Notes: generated by a model not told the origin, from the letters alone. A stretch of 64,000 nt of DNA from Bacteroidota bacterium (GCA_022573715.1 JACZTL010000011.1:16557-80556); one strand, 5' to 3'; positions 45,092 to 55,481 are shown, numbered from the stretch's first letter. Translations and numbers: made by a program.

Positions 45092-45886
45092 TTATTTATG
45101 CTCGTTCTTTAATATAAATTTAGTTAATCTTATAAAATCTTTTATATCTAAATCCTCTGCACGTTTTGATAAGTCAATTTTACAATTACTGAAATTAAAG
45201 TTTTTAAATATACTATTACTTAGAGAATTTTTTAGGATTTTTCTTCTGTTACCAAAAGAAGCTTTAACAACTTTAATAAATGTCTTCTGAACTAAATATT
45301 CTTCTTTGTTAGATTTAAATCTTAAATGAACCACAGCGGAATCAACATTAGGTTTTGGCTGAAAAACATTTCTTGATACTTTAAAACAATAACTAACGTC
45401 ACAAAAGTAATTTATAATAATTGAAAAAATGCCATAATTTTTTGTTCCTTTTTCTCCCGTCATTCTTTTTGCAACTTCGTGTTGGACCATAAATACTGCA
45501 TCAAATAGAATTTCATGATTATCAATCAATTTGAAAATAATCGGTGAAGTAATATTGTAAGGTATGTTTCCAATAATTCTTATTTTTTTGTTATCATTTT
45601 TATAAAAAGAATTTAAGTCTATGTTTAAAAAATCATTGTTAACAATATTAATATTCTGTGAAAGTGTTCGCAGAGTCTTTATTACTCTTGTATCAATTTC
45701 TATAGCCGTAAAATTATTTACTTTTTCTAAAAGTAATTTAGTTAAAGCACCGCGTCCTGGCCCAATTTCAATTATTTTATCTTCGGGTTGAGGATTAAAT
45801 TCACTTATGATATTTAGCAGAACATTTTTATCCCGAATATAATTCTGCCCGAATCTTTTTAATGATTTATTTGTTTTTCTTTCCAT
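45092..45886 (-). CDS. rsmA: 16S rRNA (adenine1518/1519-N6)-dimethyltransferase
   Basis: 264 residues from ATG 45886, which overlaps the ABC-F stop as TGATG. The KsgA opening RFGQNYIRDKNVL, SAM loop IIEIGPGRGALTKLL, catalytic NIPYNITSPI and C-terminal PKPNVDSAV are all present. It dimethylates two adenines near the 3' end of 16S rRNA. The PAP2-MenG gene follows 27 nt later. Confidence 0.97.
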   Translation of the reverse strand: MERKTNKSLKRFGQNYIRDKNVLLNIISEFNPQPEDKIIEIGPGRGALTKLLLEKVNNFTAIEIDTRVIKTLRTLSQNINIVNNDFLNIDLNSFYKNDNKKIRIIGNIPYNITSPIIFKLIDNHEILFDAVFMVQHEVAKRMTGEKGTKNYGIFSIIINYFCDVSYCFKVSRNVFQPKPNVDSAVVHLRFKSNKEEYLVQKTFIKVVKASFGNRRKILKNSLSNSIFKNFNFSNCKIDLSKRAEDLDIKDFIRLTKFILKNEHK

Positions 45887-47841
45887 CAACTGAATTTACT
45901 TTTAATTTCATTCAATTCTTCTTGTTTATCTTCCCAAGTTGACAATAATTTCTCCAGTTCTTCTTTTGTTTTATTGTATTCCAAATTAATTATTATTGCT
46001 GTTTCGTAATCGTTGTATAAGTTTGAGTCAGTTAATTTTTTTCCTAACTCGGTTTCTTTAGCCTCAAGTTTACTGATTCTGTATTCTATTTTTTTAATTT
46101 CTGATGTTAAATTACTAGTTGCTTGAAATCTTCTTTGTCTATTTTCAGCTTCGATTCTTTTCAATTCTTTTTTGTTTAGATTCTTTCCGGATTTATCCTT
46201 CTTAAATTCCTTTTCATCTATAATTTTGGTGCCAAGTTCTTCTTCTTTTTTCCAAAGATAATAATCAATATCACCTTCATATAGGCTTATTTTTTCATCC
46301 CTTATATCAAGCACTTTGTTGGCAATTGGTCTTAAAAAATCCACATCGTGGGAAACTATTACAAGCGAACCGGAAAAATCAACTAATGCAGATTGGAGTA
46401 ATTGTGACGAAGTCATATCCAAATGGTTGGTTGGCTCATCAAAAATTATAAAATTTGATTTTGTTAAAAGAATCTTAGCAAGTGCGACCCTGCTTTTTTC
46501 ACCTCCGGATAAAACAGAGATATTTTTATAAATATCATCACTTCTAAATAAAAAAGAACCAAGTAATGTTCTAAGCTGGTTTTGTGTTAAATCGCTTCCC
46601 ATATCTTCAAGTGTTTCTATTATTGTTATTTCTTTATTCAATTCGTCTGCAACATCTTGTGAATAATATGATGTAAAAACATTATATCCCATTTCATTCA
46701 TGCCCGAGGTTGGAACTAATTTACCTGCAATAATTTTTGATAGTGTTGTTTTTCCGGCTCCATTTGGTCCTACAAAAGCAATTTTATCTCCACGGTTGAT
46801 TTGGAGGTTTACATTTTTAAAAACTAATTTGTCATTAAATGATTTTGAAATGGATTTAAGTTCGGCAACTGTTTTACCAGATTTCTGAACTTCTGGAAAT
46901 TTAATTGAGATTAATTTTTCTGTTTCAGGTAATTCGATCTTTTCAATTTTTTCAAGCTGTTTAATTCTACTTTGCACCTGTTTTGCTTTAGTAGCTTTAT
47001 ATCTGAATCGCTCTATAAACTTTTCAGTTTCTTTAATTTTCTTTTCCTGATGTTCAGCTAGTTTTATGTTAAGTTGGTCTCTTTCGGTTTTATAATTCAG
47101 ATAGGCATTATAAGTACCGTTAAAAAAATAAAATTTACCACCGAATAACTCTATAGTCTTATTTGTTATTTCATTTATAAAATATTTATCGTGAGAAACT
47201 GTAAGTATTGCGCCCTCGTAAGACTTCAAATAATTTGTGAGCCATTTTAAAGAATCCAAGTCAAGATGGTTTGTCGGTTCATCCAAAAGTAAAATATCGT
47301 TTTGTGAAATTAAAATTTTTGCAAGGGCAATTCTCATCTGCCAACCACTGGAAAATTGTTCTGTTGGTTTTTCAAATTCTTCTTCTTTAAATCCCAATCC
47401 CATCAACACTTTTTTTACTTTAGCTTCACTTAAAAAAGAGTCGAGATCTTCAAGCCTGTGATGAACTTCACCCAACTGGTTGATAAGACTGTCTCTTTCA
47501 TTATCAGAAATGTCTTTTTTATTTAATGAATTAGAAATTTCATCTTCTTTATTTCTTAGGAAAGTAATATCGGTAAGTGCAGAATTTGCCTCGTCAATTA
47601 ATGATTTTCTTTTATGGACAATATTCTCCTGTGGTAAATATCCAATAGTTGCTAATTTGGCTTTTTGAATTTTACCACTTTCGGGGGATAATTGTCCTGT
47701 AATTAGTTTTAAAAGTGATGATTTACCTGTTCCGTTTGCTCCAACCAAAGCAATTTTATCACCGGAATTTATTTTAAACGATACATTTCTGTACAAATAT
47801 TTAGCACTAAATTGTAATGATATTTGAAGAATATCTATCAT
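45886..47841 (-). CDS. ABC-F family ATPase
   Basis: 651 residues. Twin ATPase modules (Walker A GANGTGKSS and GPNGAGKTT, second signature LSGGEKSRVALAKIL) are joined by a charged interdomain linker (~240-310), with no transmembrane segment. The C-terminal ~100 residues form a coiled coil (EIKKIEYRISKLEAKETELG), the Uup/YheS/YdiF type. ABC-F proteins bind the ribosomal E site and relieve stalls; some give antibiotic resistance. It is co-directional with rsmA, another ribosome gene. Confidence 0.92.
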   Translation of the reverse strand: MIDILQISLQFSAKYLYRNVSFKINSGDKIALVGANGTGKSSLLKLITGQLSPESGKIQKAKLATIGYLPQENIVHKRKSLIDEANSALTDITFLRNKEDEISNSLNKKDISDNERDSLINQLGEVHHRLEDLDSFLSEAKVKKVLMGLGFKEEEFEKPTEQFSSGWQMRIALAKILISQNDILLLDEPTNHLDLDSLKWLTNYLKSYEGAILTVSHDKYFINEITNKTIELFGGKFYFFNGTYNAYLNYKTERDQLNIKLAEHQEKKIKETEKFIERFRYKATKAKQVQSRIKQLEKIEKIELPETEKLISIKFPEVQKSGKTVAELKSISKSFNDKLVFKNVNLQINRGDKIAFVGPNGAGKTTLSKIIAGKLVPTSGMNEMGYNVFTSYYSQDVADELNKEITIIETLEDMGSDLTQNQLRTLLGSFLFRSDDIYKNISVLSGGEKSRVALAKILLTKSNFIIFDEPTNHLDMTSSQLLQSALVDFSGSLVIVSHDVDFLRPIANKVLDIRDEKISLYEGDIDYYLWKKEEELGTKIIDEKEFKKDKSGKNLNKKELKRIEAENRQRRFQATSNLTSEIKKIEYRISKLEAKETELGKKLTDSNLYNDYETAIIINLEYNKTKEELEKLLSTWEDKQEELNEIKSKFS

Positions 47842-47885
47842 TTATGTTGATTATTTATAAAGAAAGAATGGTAAATAATAATGAA

Positions 47886-50135
47886 TTATTTTCTAATAAC
47901 AGCAACTTTTCCGGTAGTTACGTTATTACCGTCTTTATCGAAGGCAACAATTATATAAACACCGCTGCTTACATAATTCCCGCTTTGGTCTTTACCATCC
48001 CAGGATGCAATTCTGCCTCCAGGTGATGAAAACTCTTTCAATAATTTACCGGAAATTGTAAGAATTTTAATATCGGAATCTTTTATTAATCCGTCAATTA
48101 TTAATTCATTATTACCGTTACCGATAAAAAAAGGACTTGGATATGTAAACAATTCAGAAAAAGTAGTTGCCGGTTTTACTGCTGTAGTAAAAAATGAAGT
48201 AAGCCCGTTGTCTGTACCAACAAAAATTTCACCGGTATTCTCATTTATTGCTATACTTGTAATAATATCGGATAGTAAGGCGCTGTTAGCTGTGTTAAGC
48301 GTTGTTAATAATTTTGATCCATCAGAATTAACAAGCAGCAGTCCTTGGTTTGTCCCAATCCATTTTTGATTTAAGGGATCGACAGCAATACAATTAATGC
48401 TTTGTTGTCTTAAAGAAAACACAGAACTGATTCTCAAACTCGAACCGCTTGAAGATAATGAACCTAAATTGCTGATAATATTTACACCAAAATTACTGCC
48501 TACCCATAATTCTCCTCTTTTATCGAGAGCTATTGCAGAAATAGAATTGCTGTTTAATCCGTTTGAAGTTGAAAAAAAACCGGAAATATCATCTGCAGTA
48601 TTTGTTAATGTTGTGTTCTCGTTAAAAAAGAACAACCCCGATCGTTTTGAATCGGTTGAGCTGTACCATTTTGTATCAAATTGATCTACAACTAAATTAA
48701 AATGAAATTGAAGAGTAAGATTTATTTCTGAAGGTACTTTAAAATGGTGCCACAAACCTGTTGGTGTTAATGCATTTAAAACGTTTCTATCTGCAGCCCA
48801 AAAATTCAGAACCCAAATATTATTTTTTGAATCTGCACCAAAGCCCGAAATTACAAGAAAATTCGGGTCAATTTCAATTCCTACTAAATCAGTATTATTA
48901 ACATCAAAATTAGTAATCGAGTTATCCGTAACTTTTACAAATCCCTGACCCCAATTACCAAAATATTTTGTGTTGTCCGGAGCTGTATAAACAACATGAT
49001 AACTATTTGTTGGTAATTCAGATGAATTTGATTTATCAAAAGTTGTCCATTTATTTCCGTCAAATTTATAAAATCCCACACCGGTTACGTCTCTACCGCT
49101 TGCCGACCAAAGAACTCCTTCGTTATCCACAGTCATACTGGGAAACTGATTTGCAGCAGGACCATTAGGATAAATGTTTTCAGCCGATGAACTGTAAACT
49201 TGAATGATACCAATATCAGATGCAGCAAGCAGCCCCAAAGTAGGTGAGAATGCAATTACATTCAAATTTATAGAAGAGGTAAATCTTGTAAAAACATTTG
49301 TACCGTCATAAGCACTTATACTATTTTCTGATAAAATGTAGAGTGTATCCTGCATAACAAGCAGATCATTTATTTTTTTACCGCTGAATTGAGATAAAAT
49401 TGCAGACCAAGAAGAACCGTTATTTTGAGCCAAGCCATTATCAGTTCCAGCAATTAATTTAGAATTAAACATTACCAATTTGTTTACATTATTCGAAGGC
49501 AGGCCATTTGTTGTTGTAAAGACATTCCAGGATTCTGGTGCAGATAAATTAACTGCACCGCTTTTTTGAACTGCAATACCTGACATTGTTGAGGCATAAA
49601 TTAATCCGTTGTTAAAAATACTGTTAACTACAATGTTAGATGTAAAACTTCCGAATTTAAAGAATGTATCGAGAAAGAGTAGATTTTTTGAATCAATAAG
49701 TGAAATACCAAAATCTGACGCGACAATAATTGTGTCACCTGTAACTGATAATTGGTTAATCGCTTTACTGCTTCTGTCTGAATTAAAAATATCTAAAATT
49801 GAAGATGTAGTATTATTTTCCGGATCATAAATATCAATTATTCCGTTTTCACTACCAAACCAAATATTACCTGAATTATCAATTGTAACAGCTGTAAGTT
49901 TTATTCCGTTAAAACCATCGGTTTTATGTAAAGTTGTAAAACTATTGTTACTTGAATTAAAAAAGAAACCACCACCGTTGGTTGCAGCCCAGGTTCCCGA
50001 GCTTATAGTTTGCAACGCGGAGACACGTTTCATGTCAGTAAAGTTTTTAAAATTTGTAAACTGCTGGCCAAAAAGTTGTTGAATAAATAATGATAAAATT
50101 AAAATTGAAAGGGAACGGATATTTGATAATTTCAT
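47886..50135 (-). CDS. PorZ-like secreted beta-propeller protein with C-terminal sorting-type domain
   Basis: 749 residues with a signal peptide ending ~23 (FIQQLFGQ). Many two-component-regulator-type propeller blades follow (DNSGNIWFGSENGIIDIYD, DKRGELWVGSNFGVNIIS, DPLNQKWIGTNQGLLLVNS). The C-terminal ~90 residues (YPSPFFIGNGNNELIIDG... SWDGKDQSGNYVSSGVYIIVA) are an FlgD/type IX CTD-like Ig domain. The layout, with the ANGGGFF and IDIYD-type N-terminus, resembles PorZ of the type IX secretion system. Alternative: another CTD cargo protein. Confidence 0.7.
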   Translation of the reverse strand: MKLSNIRSLSILILSLFIQQLFGQQFTNFKNFTDMKRVSALQTISSGTWAATNGGGFFFNSSNNSFTTLHKTDGFNGIKLTAVTIDNSGNIWFGSENGIIDIYDPENNTTSSILDIFNSDRSSKAINQLSVTGDTIIVASDFGISLIDSKNLLFLDTFFKFGSFTSNIVVNSIFNNGLIYASTMSGIAVQKSGAVNLSAPESWNVFTTTNGLPSNNVNKLVMFNSKLIAGTDNGLAQNNGSSWSAILSQFSGKKINDLLVMQDTLYILSENSISAYDGTNVFTRFTSSINLNVIAFSPTLGLLAASDIGIIQVYSSSAENIYPNGPAANQFPSMTVDNEGVLWSASGRDVTGVGFYKFDGNKWTTFDKSNSSELPTNSYHVVYTAPDNTKYFGNWGQGFVKVTDNSITNFDVNNTDLVGIEIDPNFLVISGFGADSKNNIWVLNFWAADRNVLNALTPTGLWHHFKVPSEINLTLQFHFNLVVDQFDTKWYSSTDSKRSGLFFFNENTTLTNTADDISGFFSTSNGLNSNSISAIALDKRGELWVGSNFGVNIISNLGSLSSSGSSLRISSVFSLRQQSINCIAVDPLNQKWIGTNQGLLLVNSDGSKLLTTLNTANSALLSDIITSIAINENTGEIFVGTDNGLTSFFTTAVKPATTFSELFTYPSPFFIGNGNNELIIDGLIKDSDIKILTISGKLLKEFSSPGGRIASWDGKDQSGNYVSSGVYIIVAFDKDGNNVTTGKVAVIRK

Positions 50136-50202
50136 TTGGTTAAATTTTATAAAAGAATGATTATAATATTTTATTAAAGATACTAAATTAAATTTTAATT
50201 GA

Positions 50203-50661
50203 TTATAATTTTCTCATTATATCAACCATTTCTATTGCGGCTAACGATACATCAGCACCCTTGTTTTCTCCATTATTACCAGCTCTTTGAAGTGCTTGTT
50301 CTATATCATCTGTAGTTAAAACACCAAATAGTACGGGCTTGCTATGTTTAATAGCAACCTGAGTTATTCCTGAACTTACAGCTTGACAGATATATTCAAA
50401 GTGAGGTGTTTTTCCTTTGATAATTGCACCAAGACATATTACTGCATCGTATTTATTCTTTGAAAGTAAAACATCAGCGGTTACGGGAATTTCAAAGGCT
50501 CCGGGGACTTTAATAATATCAATATTTTCATCGGGACAACCGTTTTTTTTTAGTGTGTTTAAGGCACCATCAAGTAACTTTTGTCCGATAAATTCATTAA
50601 ATAAACTTAAAATAATGGCGAATTTAAATTCAGAGGCAGAATGTTTTCCTTTTATGACCAT
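50203..50661 (-). CDS. ribH: 6,7-dimethyl-8-ribityllumazine synthase
   Basis: 152 residues. Substrate-binding motifs: VPGAFEIPVTADVLL, AVICLGAIIKGKTPHFEYI with the catalytic His, and PVLFGVLTTDDIEQALQRAG. It condenses the pyrimidine and dihydroxybutanone phosphate to make lumazine, the riboflavin precursor. It lies 12 nt after the PHP gene. Confidence 0.97.
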   Translation of the reverse strand: MVIKGKHSASEFKFAIILSLFNEFIGQKLLDGALNTLKKNGCPDENIDIIKVPGAFEIPVTADVLLSKNKYDAVICLGAIIKGKTPHFEYICQAVSSGITQVAIKHSKPVLFGVLTTDDIEQALQRAGNNGENKGADVSLAAIEMVDIMRKL

Positions 50662-50673
50662 AATAATTTTCTC

Positions 50674-51504
50674 TTAAGCTGAATTTTTGTATTGATTCTT
50701 TTTCATATTAGCAAGAGTTTCATAAGGGACATAATATTTACCAAAATTTATATCGTCTTCTCTTTTACCTCCATGAAAATCAGAACCGCCAGATGATAAA
50801 AGGAAAAATTCATTTGCTACACCTTTATAAAAATTTACTTTATCCGTAGAATGTGAGGGGTGATAAACTTCTATACCGTCCACACCGGCATCAATTAAAT
50901 CTTTCAACAACGTCTCGGGCATTTTGCCGGGATGTGCAATGAAAGAAAGACCACCAGCATCATTTATTATTTTAAAGGCACTTTGTGGTGAAAGATGAAC
51001 TTTTTTTTCGTGTGCAGGACATCCATTACCGATGTATTTATTAAATGCCTCCAAATAAGAACTTACGTACCTCTTCTCGTACAAAAGTTTTGCAATATGT
51101 GGTCTACCAATAGCAGAATTTTTACTAGGAAGTTTTATTTCATCAATACTTAAAGTAAAACCAAGTGAGTTTAATTTTTCAATTATTCTGCAAGCACGTT
51201 TATATCTTTCATCTCTAAAAAATTTAAGGTAGCCTTCTAAATCTTTGTTTTTTACATCAAATAGATAACCAAGTATATGAACTTCACTACCTCCGATATC
51301 TGTACTTAATTCAACACCGGGAATTACTTCTACACCAATTTTTCTGCCTACAGAAGATGCTTCATTAAATGCACTTATTGAATCGTGATCAGTTATTGAA
51401 ATTGCTCTAAAACCGATAGATTTTGTTTTTAATAAAAGCTCTTCCGGTGTGTAAAAACCATCGGAGTGTGTAGTATGAGTATGTAGATCAATTTTATCAA
51501 TCAT
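50674..51504 (-). CDS. PHP-domain phosphoesterase (TrpH/RNase AM-like)
   Basis: 276 residues. The metal-binding PHP motifs are DLHTHTTHSDG, SITDHDSISAF, the Glu in VIPGVELST, FIAHPGK and SGGSDFHG. Related enzymes are 3',5'-nucleotide bisphosphate phosphatases and RNase AM, a 5'-3' RNase. It lies between a Crp-type regulator (4 nt) and ribH (12 nt). Confidence 0.9.
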   Translation of the reverse strand: MIDKIDLHTHTTHSDGFYTPEELLLKTKSIGFRAISITDHDSISAFNEASSVGRKIGVEVIPGVELSTDIGGSEVHILGYLFDVKNKDLEGYLKFFRDERYKRACRIIEKLNSLGFTLSIDEIKLPSKNSAIGRPHIAKLLYEKRYVSSYLEAFNKYIGNGCPAHEKKVHLSPQSAFKIINDAGGLSFIAHPGKMPETLLKDLIDAGVDGIEVYHPSHSTDKVNFYKGVANEFFLLSSGGSDFHGGKREDDINFGKYYVPYETLANMKKNQYKNSA

Positions 51505-51508
51505 TAAA

Positions 51509-52192
51509 TCAAGTATATATATCTTTAAATTGTTCGTATTTAATTATTCGTAATTTTGATCCCTCAAGCTCTACTAATCCTTTTTTGGCGAAAGAGTGTA
51601 GTGTACGTGAGATAGTTTCTCTTGATGTACCTGCCATATTAGCTAAGTCGTGCTGAAACGGTAATTTTTCAATTTCAACAATGCCGTTTTTAATTTTTCC
51701 TTTTTCATCGGCTATTTGTAACAGAACCATAGCAACTTTTCCTTCAGCGTCATTAAGAGAGAGAGATTTTATTCTCATACCCGCTTCTCTTAAGCGATGA
51801 GTTATTTCTTCTAACAGAGCAATCGAAACATCGGGATGATTATTTAATAATTCTAAAAAATCTTCTCTTTTTATCATATATAATTCTGTATCTTCCATAG
51901 CCGTTACATTAGCAGAGCGTGGCATTCCGTCCAACAATGACATTTCGCCAAAGACATCAGAATCATGTATTAAAGACAAAATAACTTCTCTTCCGTCGTC
52001 GCTTTCACGGGAAATTTTTACTTCACCTTTTACAATAAAAAAGAGAGCATTGCCTTCATCATGTTCAAATAAAATTATGTTTCCTTTTTGATAATTCATT
52101 TTTATGCAAACTTGATCAATTTGTAAAAGGGTCTCCTCATTAAGAGAACTGAAAATAGGTACCTTCCTTAAAATTCCTTCATATTTAGGCAT
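51509..52192 (-). CDS. Crp/Fnr-family transcriptional regulator
   Basis: 227 residues. The cyclic-nucleotide-binding beta-roll spans ~10-120 (GNIILFEHDEGNALFFIVKGEVKIS, VFGEMSLLDGMPRSANVTA). A dimer helix follows, then a winged HTH (LPFQHDLANMAGTSRETISRTL). The cysteine cluster of oxygen-sensing FNR is absent. The RSAN stretch, close to the cAMP-binding RSA of CRP, hints at a nucleotide ligand. It starts the unit regulator-PHP-ribH from the promoter at 52221. Confidence 0.92.
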   Translation of the reverse strand: MPKYEGILRKVPIFSSLNEETLLQIDQVCIKMNYQKGNIILFEHDEGNALFFIVKGEVKISRESDDGREVILSLIHDSDVFGEMSLLDGMPRSANVTAMEDTELYMIKREDFLELLNNHPDVSIALLEEITHRLREAGMRIKSLSLNDAEGKVAMVLLQIADEKGKIKNGIVEIEKLPFQHDLANMAGTSRETISRTLHSFAKKGLVELEGSKLRIIKYEQFKDIYT

Positions 52193-52220
52193 TTTATTTC
52201 CTCAAAGTTTTAAAAGATAA

Positions 52221-52249
52221 AATATAAATGGGGATAGTTTCAAAGTCAA
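52221..52249 (-). promoter_or_regulatory. sigma70-like promoter of the Crp-type regulator operon
   Basis: Minus strand: -35 TTGACT (52244-52249), 17-bp spacer, -10 TATATT (52221-52226). The GAGGAA ribosome-binding site follows before ATG 52192. Same spacing and -35 as the trp promoter. Confidence 0.7.
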
Positions 52250-52417
52250 ACAATCTGTTTAAATTAAAGATTTTTATAAAAACTAATTTAAACAAGTTCA
52301 ATATAAAAATTATGTTTAAAGTAAATTATGTTGTCAAATTAACATTGCATTTTTAGGGTTATGTGTCTATTTTTACTTTCTTAATTTTTTTATAAATACT
52401 TTGGAGAAAATAAACTT

Positions 52418-54505
52418 ATGGGTACGATGGCCAAAATGCGAAGCCTTGCACCGGTATTTATAATTACAGTTGGTGTATTATTTGTACTCTTTATGGTAAT
52501 ATCAGATTCAAGTATCCTTGAAAACCTTGGAGGAGCTCCAACTAATGTTGGTTCAATTAATGGGGAAGATATTTCATATAAGGAATTTTCAAAAATACTT
52601 GATCAACAGAGAGAGAATAGGAAAAATCAAACTGGCAAAGATATTGCAGAAGAAAACTTAAATCAGTTTAGAGATCAGGTTTGGGATGCTGTAGTAACGC
52701 AAACTCTTTTTGCACAGGAAATAAAAAAACTAAACATTACAGTTGCAGATGATGAAATAAAAGATGTAATTCTTAGCGACAATCCCCCTGAATTCCTTAG
52801 ACAAAATTTTATTGATTCAACCGGTAAATTCAATAAAGATTTATATCTAAGTGCATTGTTTGATCCTCAAAATAAACAGGCTTTAATACAAGCTGAGGAT
52901 TTTGTTAGGCAGACACTTTTAACTCAAAAATTACAGAGTATGTTGCTTGCTTCAATAAATGTAAGTGAGTCAGAAATAGAGAGACAATTTATTGAACAAA
53001 AAACTAAGATGAATATTCAATATACTTTGTTTTCTTTTACTGAATTTTCGGATTCATCTATTAAATTAACAGATGCTGAGCTGAAAAAATATTATGACGA
53101 AAATATTAATAAATATAAAATTCCGGCTAAACGAAGATTGAAATATGTTTTATTCCCATTTATTTCATCTTCGGGAGATTCATCATTTGCACTAAGAAAT
53201 ATATCAGAAGCCATTAAAGATTTCCAAAAAGATCCTGCTAATTTCCAAAAAAATGCGGAGATTTTTTCATCTATTCCGTACTCTTTAGACACACTTGATA
53301 TTTCTCGTTTCCCGGTTAATGCCAGTGCTGCAATTTCTGAAACTAAACCGGGTTCTCTAGTTGGTCCAATTCCCACACCCGGTGGCTTAACTCTTTATCA
53401 TTTAATTAAGACACTTCCTTCAGAAAATACAGTTGTAAAAGCCTCACACATACTTATAAATCAATTTGGTGATGACGCAAAAAATAAAGCTGAAGCTATG
53501 AAGCTGTATGATCAATTGAGAAATGGAGCAAATTTTGAAAAACTTGCGAAGGAAAATTCTGCTGATCCTGGTAGCGCTGTAAAGGGCGGGGACTTAAGTT
53601 GGTTTGCAAAAGGTAGAATGGTAAAACCTTTTGAGAATGTTGTTTTTAAGGGAAGAATTAACCAGGTATTAAAGCCGGTAAAGACTAATTTTGGTTATCA
53701 TATTATAAAAGTAACAGGTAAATCTAATCGCTTATATGTTGTTGAAAAAATATTCAGCGAAATAAAAGCCTCTGCAACAACCAAGGATGAAATTAAAAAT
53801 AAAGCCGGCGATTATTCTTATTTAGCAAATAAAAACGGATTTGAAAACGAAGCAAAATTAGCGAACTATAAAATCCAAGAAACTTCATCTTTTTCAAAGG
53901 GTAAATTTGGTATCCCGGGTTTAGGTGCAAATAAAAGGTTGATGGATTTTGCTTTTGAAAATGATTTATATTCCATTAGTGATGTTTTTTCTTTAACAAA
54001 TGGTTTTGTAGTTGTGCAAATCTCTGAAATTAAAAGCAGCAGTATTCAACCATTTGAACAAGTTAAAGCAACTGTTTCTCAATTGCTTAAAACTAAACAT
54101 AAAGTTAAACTTGCTAAACAAAAGGCGCTTGATATTAAATCAAAAATAAACGGTGATTTATCTAAAGTAGTAAATTATGATAAAAATGCCTTTGTTAGTA
54201 CATTAAATGATATTACACACAACAGCAATATACCTGGTATCGGCAAAGATTATGCTTTTATTGAAGGTGCTTTAAATGCAAAAGTAAATGAAATAACAGA
54301 TCCTTTAAATGGGAGAAGAGGAATTTATCTTTTAAAAGTACTGAGTAGAACTCCCTTTGATTCATCAGCATTTGCCATTCAAAAAAACACTATCAGAGAT
54401 AATATCCTCAATAAGAAGAAGAGAACCTTTATAAACGATTGGATTGCTATAATGAAAGAGAAAGCAGATATTGTTGATAATAGGTATTTCTTTTACGGAC
54501 AATAA
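52418..54505 (+). CDS. PpiD/SurA-type periplasmic peptidyl-prolyl isomerase
   Basis: 695 residues. One N-terminal transmembrane anchor (~12-30, VFIITVGVLFVLFMVI) and a SurA_N-like helical region lead to a parvulin domain at ~residues 340-435 (VKASHILINQFGDDAKNKAEAM... GGDLSWFAKGRMVKPFENVVF). A long second chaperone region ends with KVLSRTPFDSSAF. It helps fold exported and outer-membrane proteins. GGAG ribosome-binding site; terminator after the gene. Confidence 0.9.
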   Translation: MGTMAKMRSLAPVFIITVGVLFVLFMVISDSSILENLGGAPTNVGSINGEDISYKEFSKILDQQRENRKNQTGKDIAEENLNQFRDQVWDAVVTQTLFAQEIKKLNITVADDEIKDVILSDNPPEFLRQNFIDSTGKFNKDLYLSALFDPQNKQALIQAEDFVRQTLLTQKLQSMLLASINVSESEIERQFIEQKTKMNIQYTLFSFTEFSDSSIKLTDAELKKYYDENINKYKIPAKRRLKYVLFPFISSSGDSSFALRNISEAIKDFQKDPANFQKNAEIFSSIPYSLDTLDISRFPVNASAAISETKPGSLVGPIPTPGGLTLYHLIKTLPSENTVVKASHILINQFGDDAKNKAEAMKLYDQLRNGANFEKLAKENSADPGSAVKGGDLSWFAKGRMVKPFENVVFKGRINQVLKPVKTNFGYHIIKVTGKSNRLYVVEKIFSEIKASATTKDEIKNKAGDYSYLANKNGFENEAKLANYKIQETSSFSKGKFGIPGLGANKRLMDFAFENDLYSISDVFSLTNGFVVVQISEIKSSSIQPFEQVKATVSQLLKTKHKVKLAKQKALDIKSKINGDLSKVVNYDKNAFVSTLNDITHNSNIPGIGKDYAFIEGALNAKVNEITDPLNGRRGIYLLKVLSRTPFDSSAFAIQKNTIRDNILNKKKRTFINDWIAIMKEKADIVDNRYFFYGQ

Positions 54506-54531
54506 ATATATTTTTTAATTGTTTTTTTATG

Positions 54532-54566
54532 TCCCTAAATATTATTTATTTGGGGATTTTATTTTT
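54532..54566 (+). terminator. Rho-independent terminator after the PpiD-like gene
   Basis: TCCCTAAATA (54532-54541) pairs with TATTTGGGGA (54547-54556, one G-U) around a 5-nt loop, followed by TTTTATTTTT. Confidence 0.8.
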
Positions 54567-54615
54567 AAAAATATTTGTTGATTTTATACCTACAATAAAA
54601 TCAATTTTATAATTT

Positions 54616-55326
54616 ATGATTAAAAAGCTAATATTAGTCTTCTTTATTGTTACAACTCAGTCATTTTCACAGTATAATGGCAGCAAATTTTCTTTTGGTG
54701 TAAATACTCTTTTTACAACAACGTCAAAAGTATTCCTGTTTCCTAACTCATCAGATGAGATATTAAGAAATACTTCTAACCATATAGATAATATATTTGA
54801 TTACGGTGTGGAATTTCGTTACAGATTTTCTGAAGATATTATATTAGGGCTTAATGTTGAATATATGAGAGCAACTCAAACCGGAACAAATATTACCGGG
54901 TTTATCGGTAATTCTACAGTTGCTTTAAATGCCGAAGACGGCTTTGAGGTAATACCGGTTGAGCTTTCTGTTTATTATGTTTTACCTTTTTCAACCGATA
55001 ATTTTAGATTTTTAATGGGCGGAGGCGGAGCCGTTTATTTTGGAAATCATATTAGAAAAGTTGGGACTGTTGAAGTAAATAATTTTTCAAGAGATTTTGC
55101 TTATGGTGTTCATGTCTCAATATCTATGCAGTATTTAGTCAGACCACATATTTCAATACAAGCAGGATTGAAATTCAGGGACCCTGATTTCAGAGTTACG
55201 AGCCAATATACAAGCAAATCTGTTTCAATTGGTGGAAGGATTATAACTTTCCCTCAAAGCAAATTTGATTCAAGAATAAATGTTGACGGGGTTACTTTTA
55301 TGCTTGGTCTGTATTATGATTTTTAA
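54616..55326 (+). CDS. Outer-membrane beta-barrel protein
   Basis: 236 residues. Signal peptide to ~residue 18 (LILVFFIVTTQSFSQ). Strands alternate polar and hydrophobic residues (DYGVEFRYRFSEDIILGLNVEYM, VSISMQYLVRPHISIQAGLKF) and the last strand is FMLGLYYDF, with the terminal aromatic needed for outer-membrane insertion. It resembles OmpA/OmpW-size 8-strand barrels. Ligand or role unknown. Confidence 0.75.
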   Translation: MIKKLILVFFIVTTQSFSQYNGSKFSFGVNTLFTTTSKVFLFPNSSDEILRNTSNHIDNIFDYGVEFRYRFSEDIILGLNVEYMRATQTGTNITGFIGNSTVALNAEDGFEVIPVELSVYYVLPFSTDNFRFLMGGGGAVYFGNHIRKVGTVEVNNFSRDFAYGVHVSISMQYLVRPHISIQAGLKFRDPDFRVTSQYTSKSVSIGGRIITFPQSKFDSRINVDGVTFMLGLYYDF

Positions 55327-55481
55327 TTTATATTGTCTTATTTCTGTATACCAATACATAATATATCTTATTTCTTTTTATTAGATAAAAAATTTAATTA
55401 TTTCCTCCAAAAGCCTAATGCCGTTTTTCATCATTATCATTTCTTTATACTAACACATTTTTTTTATAGCTTTGACAATCT

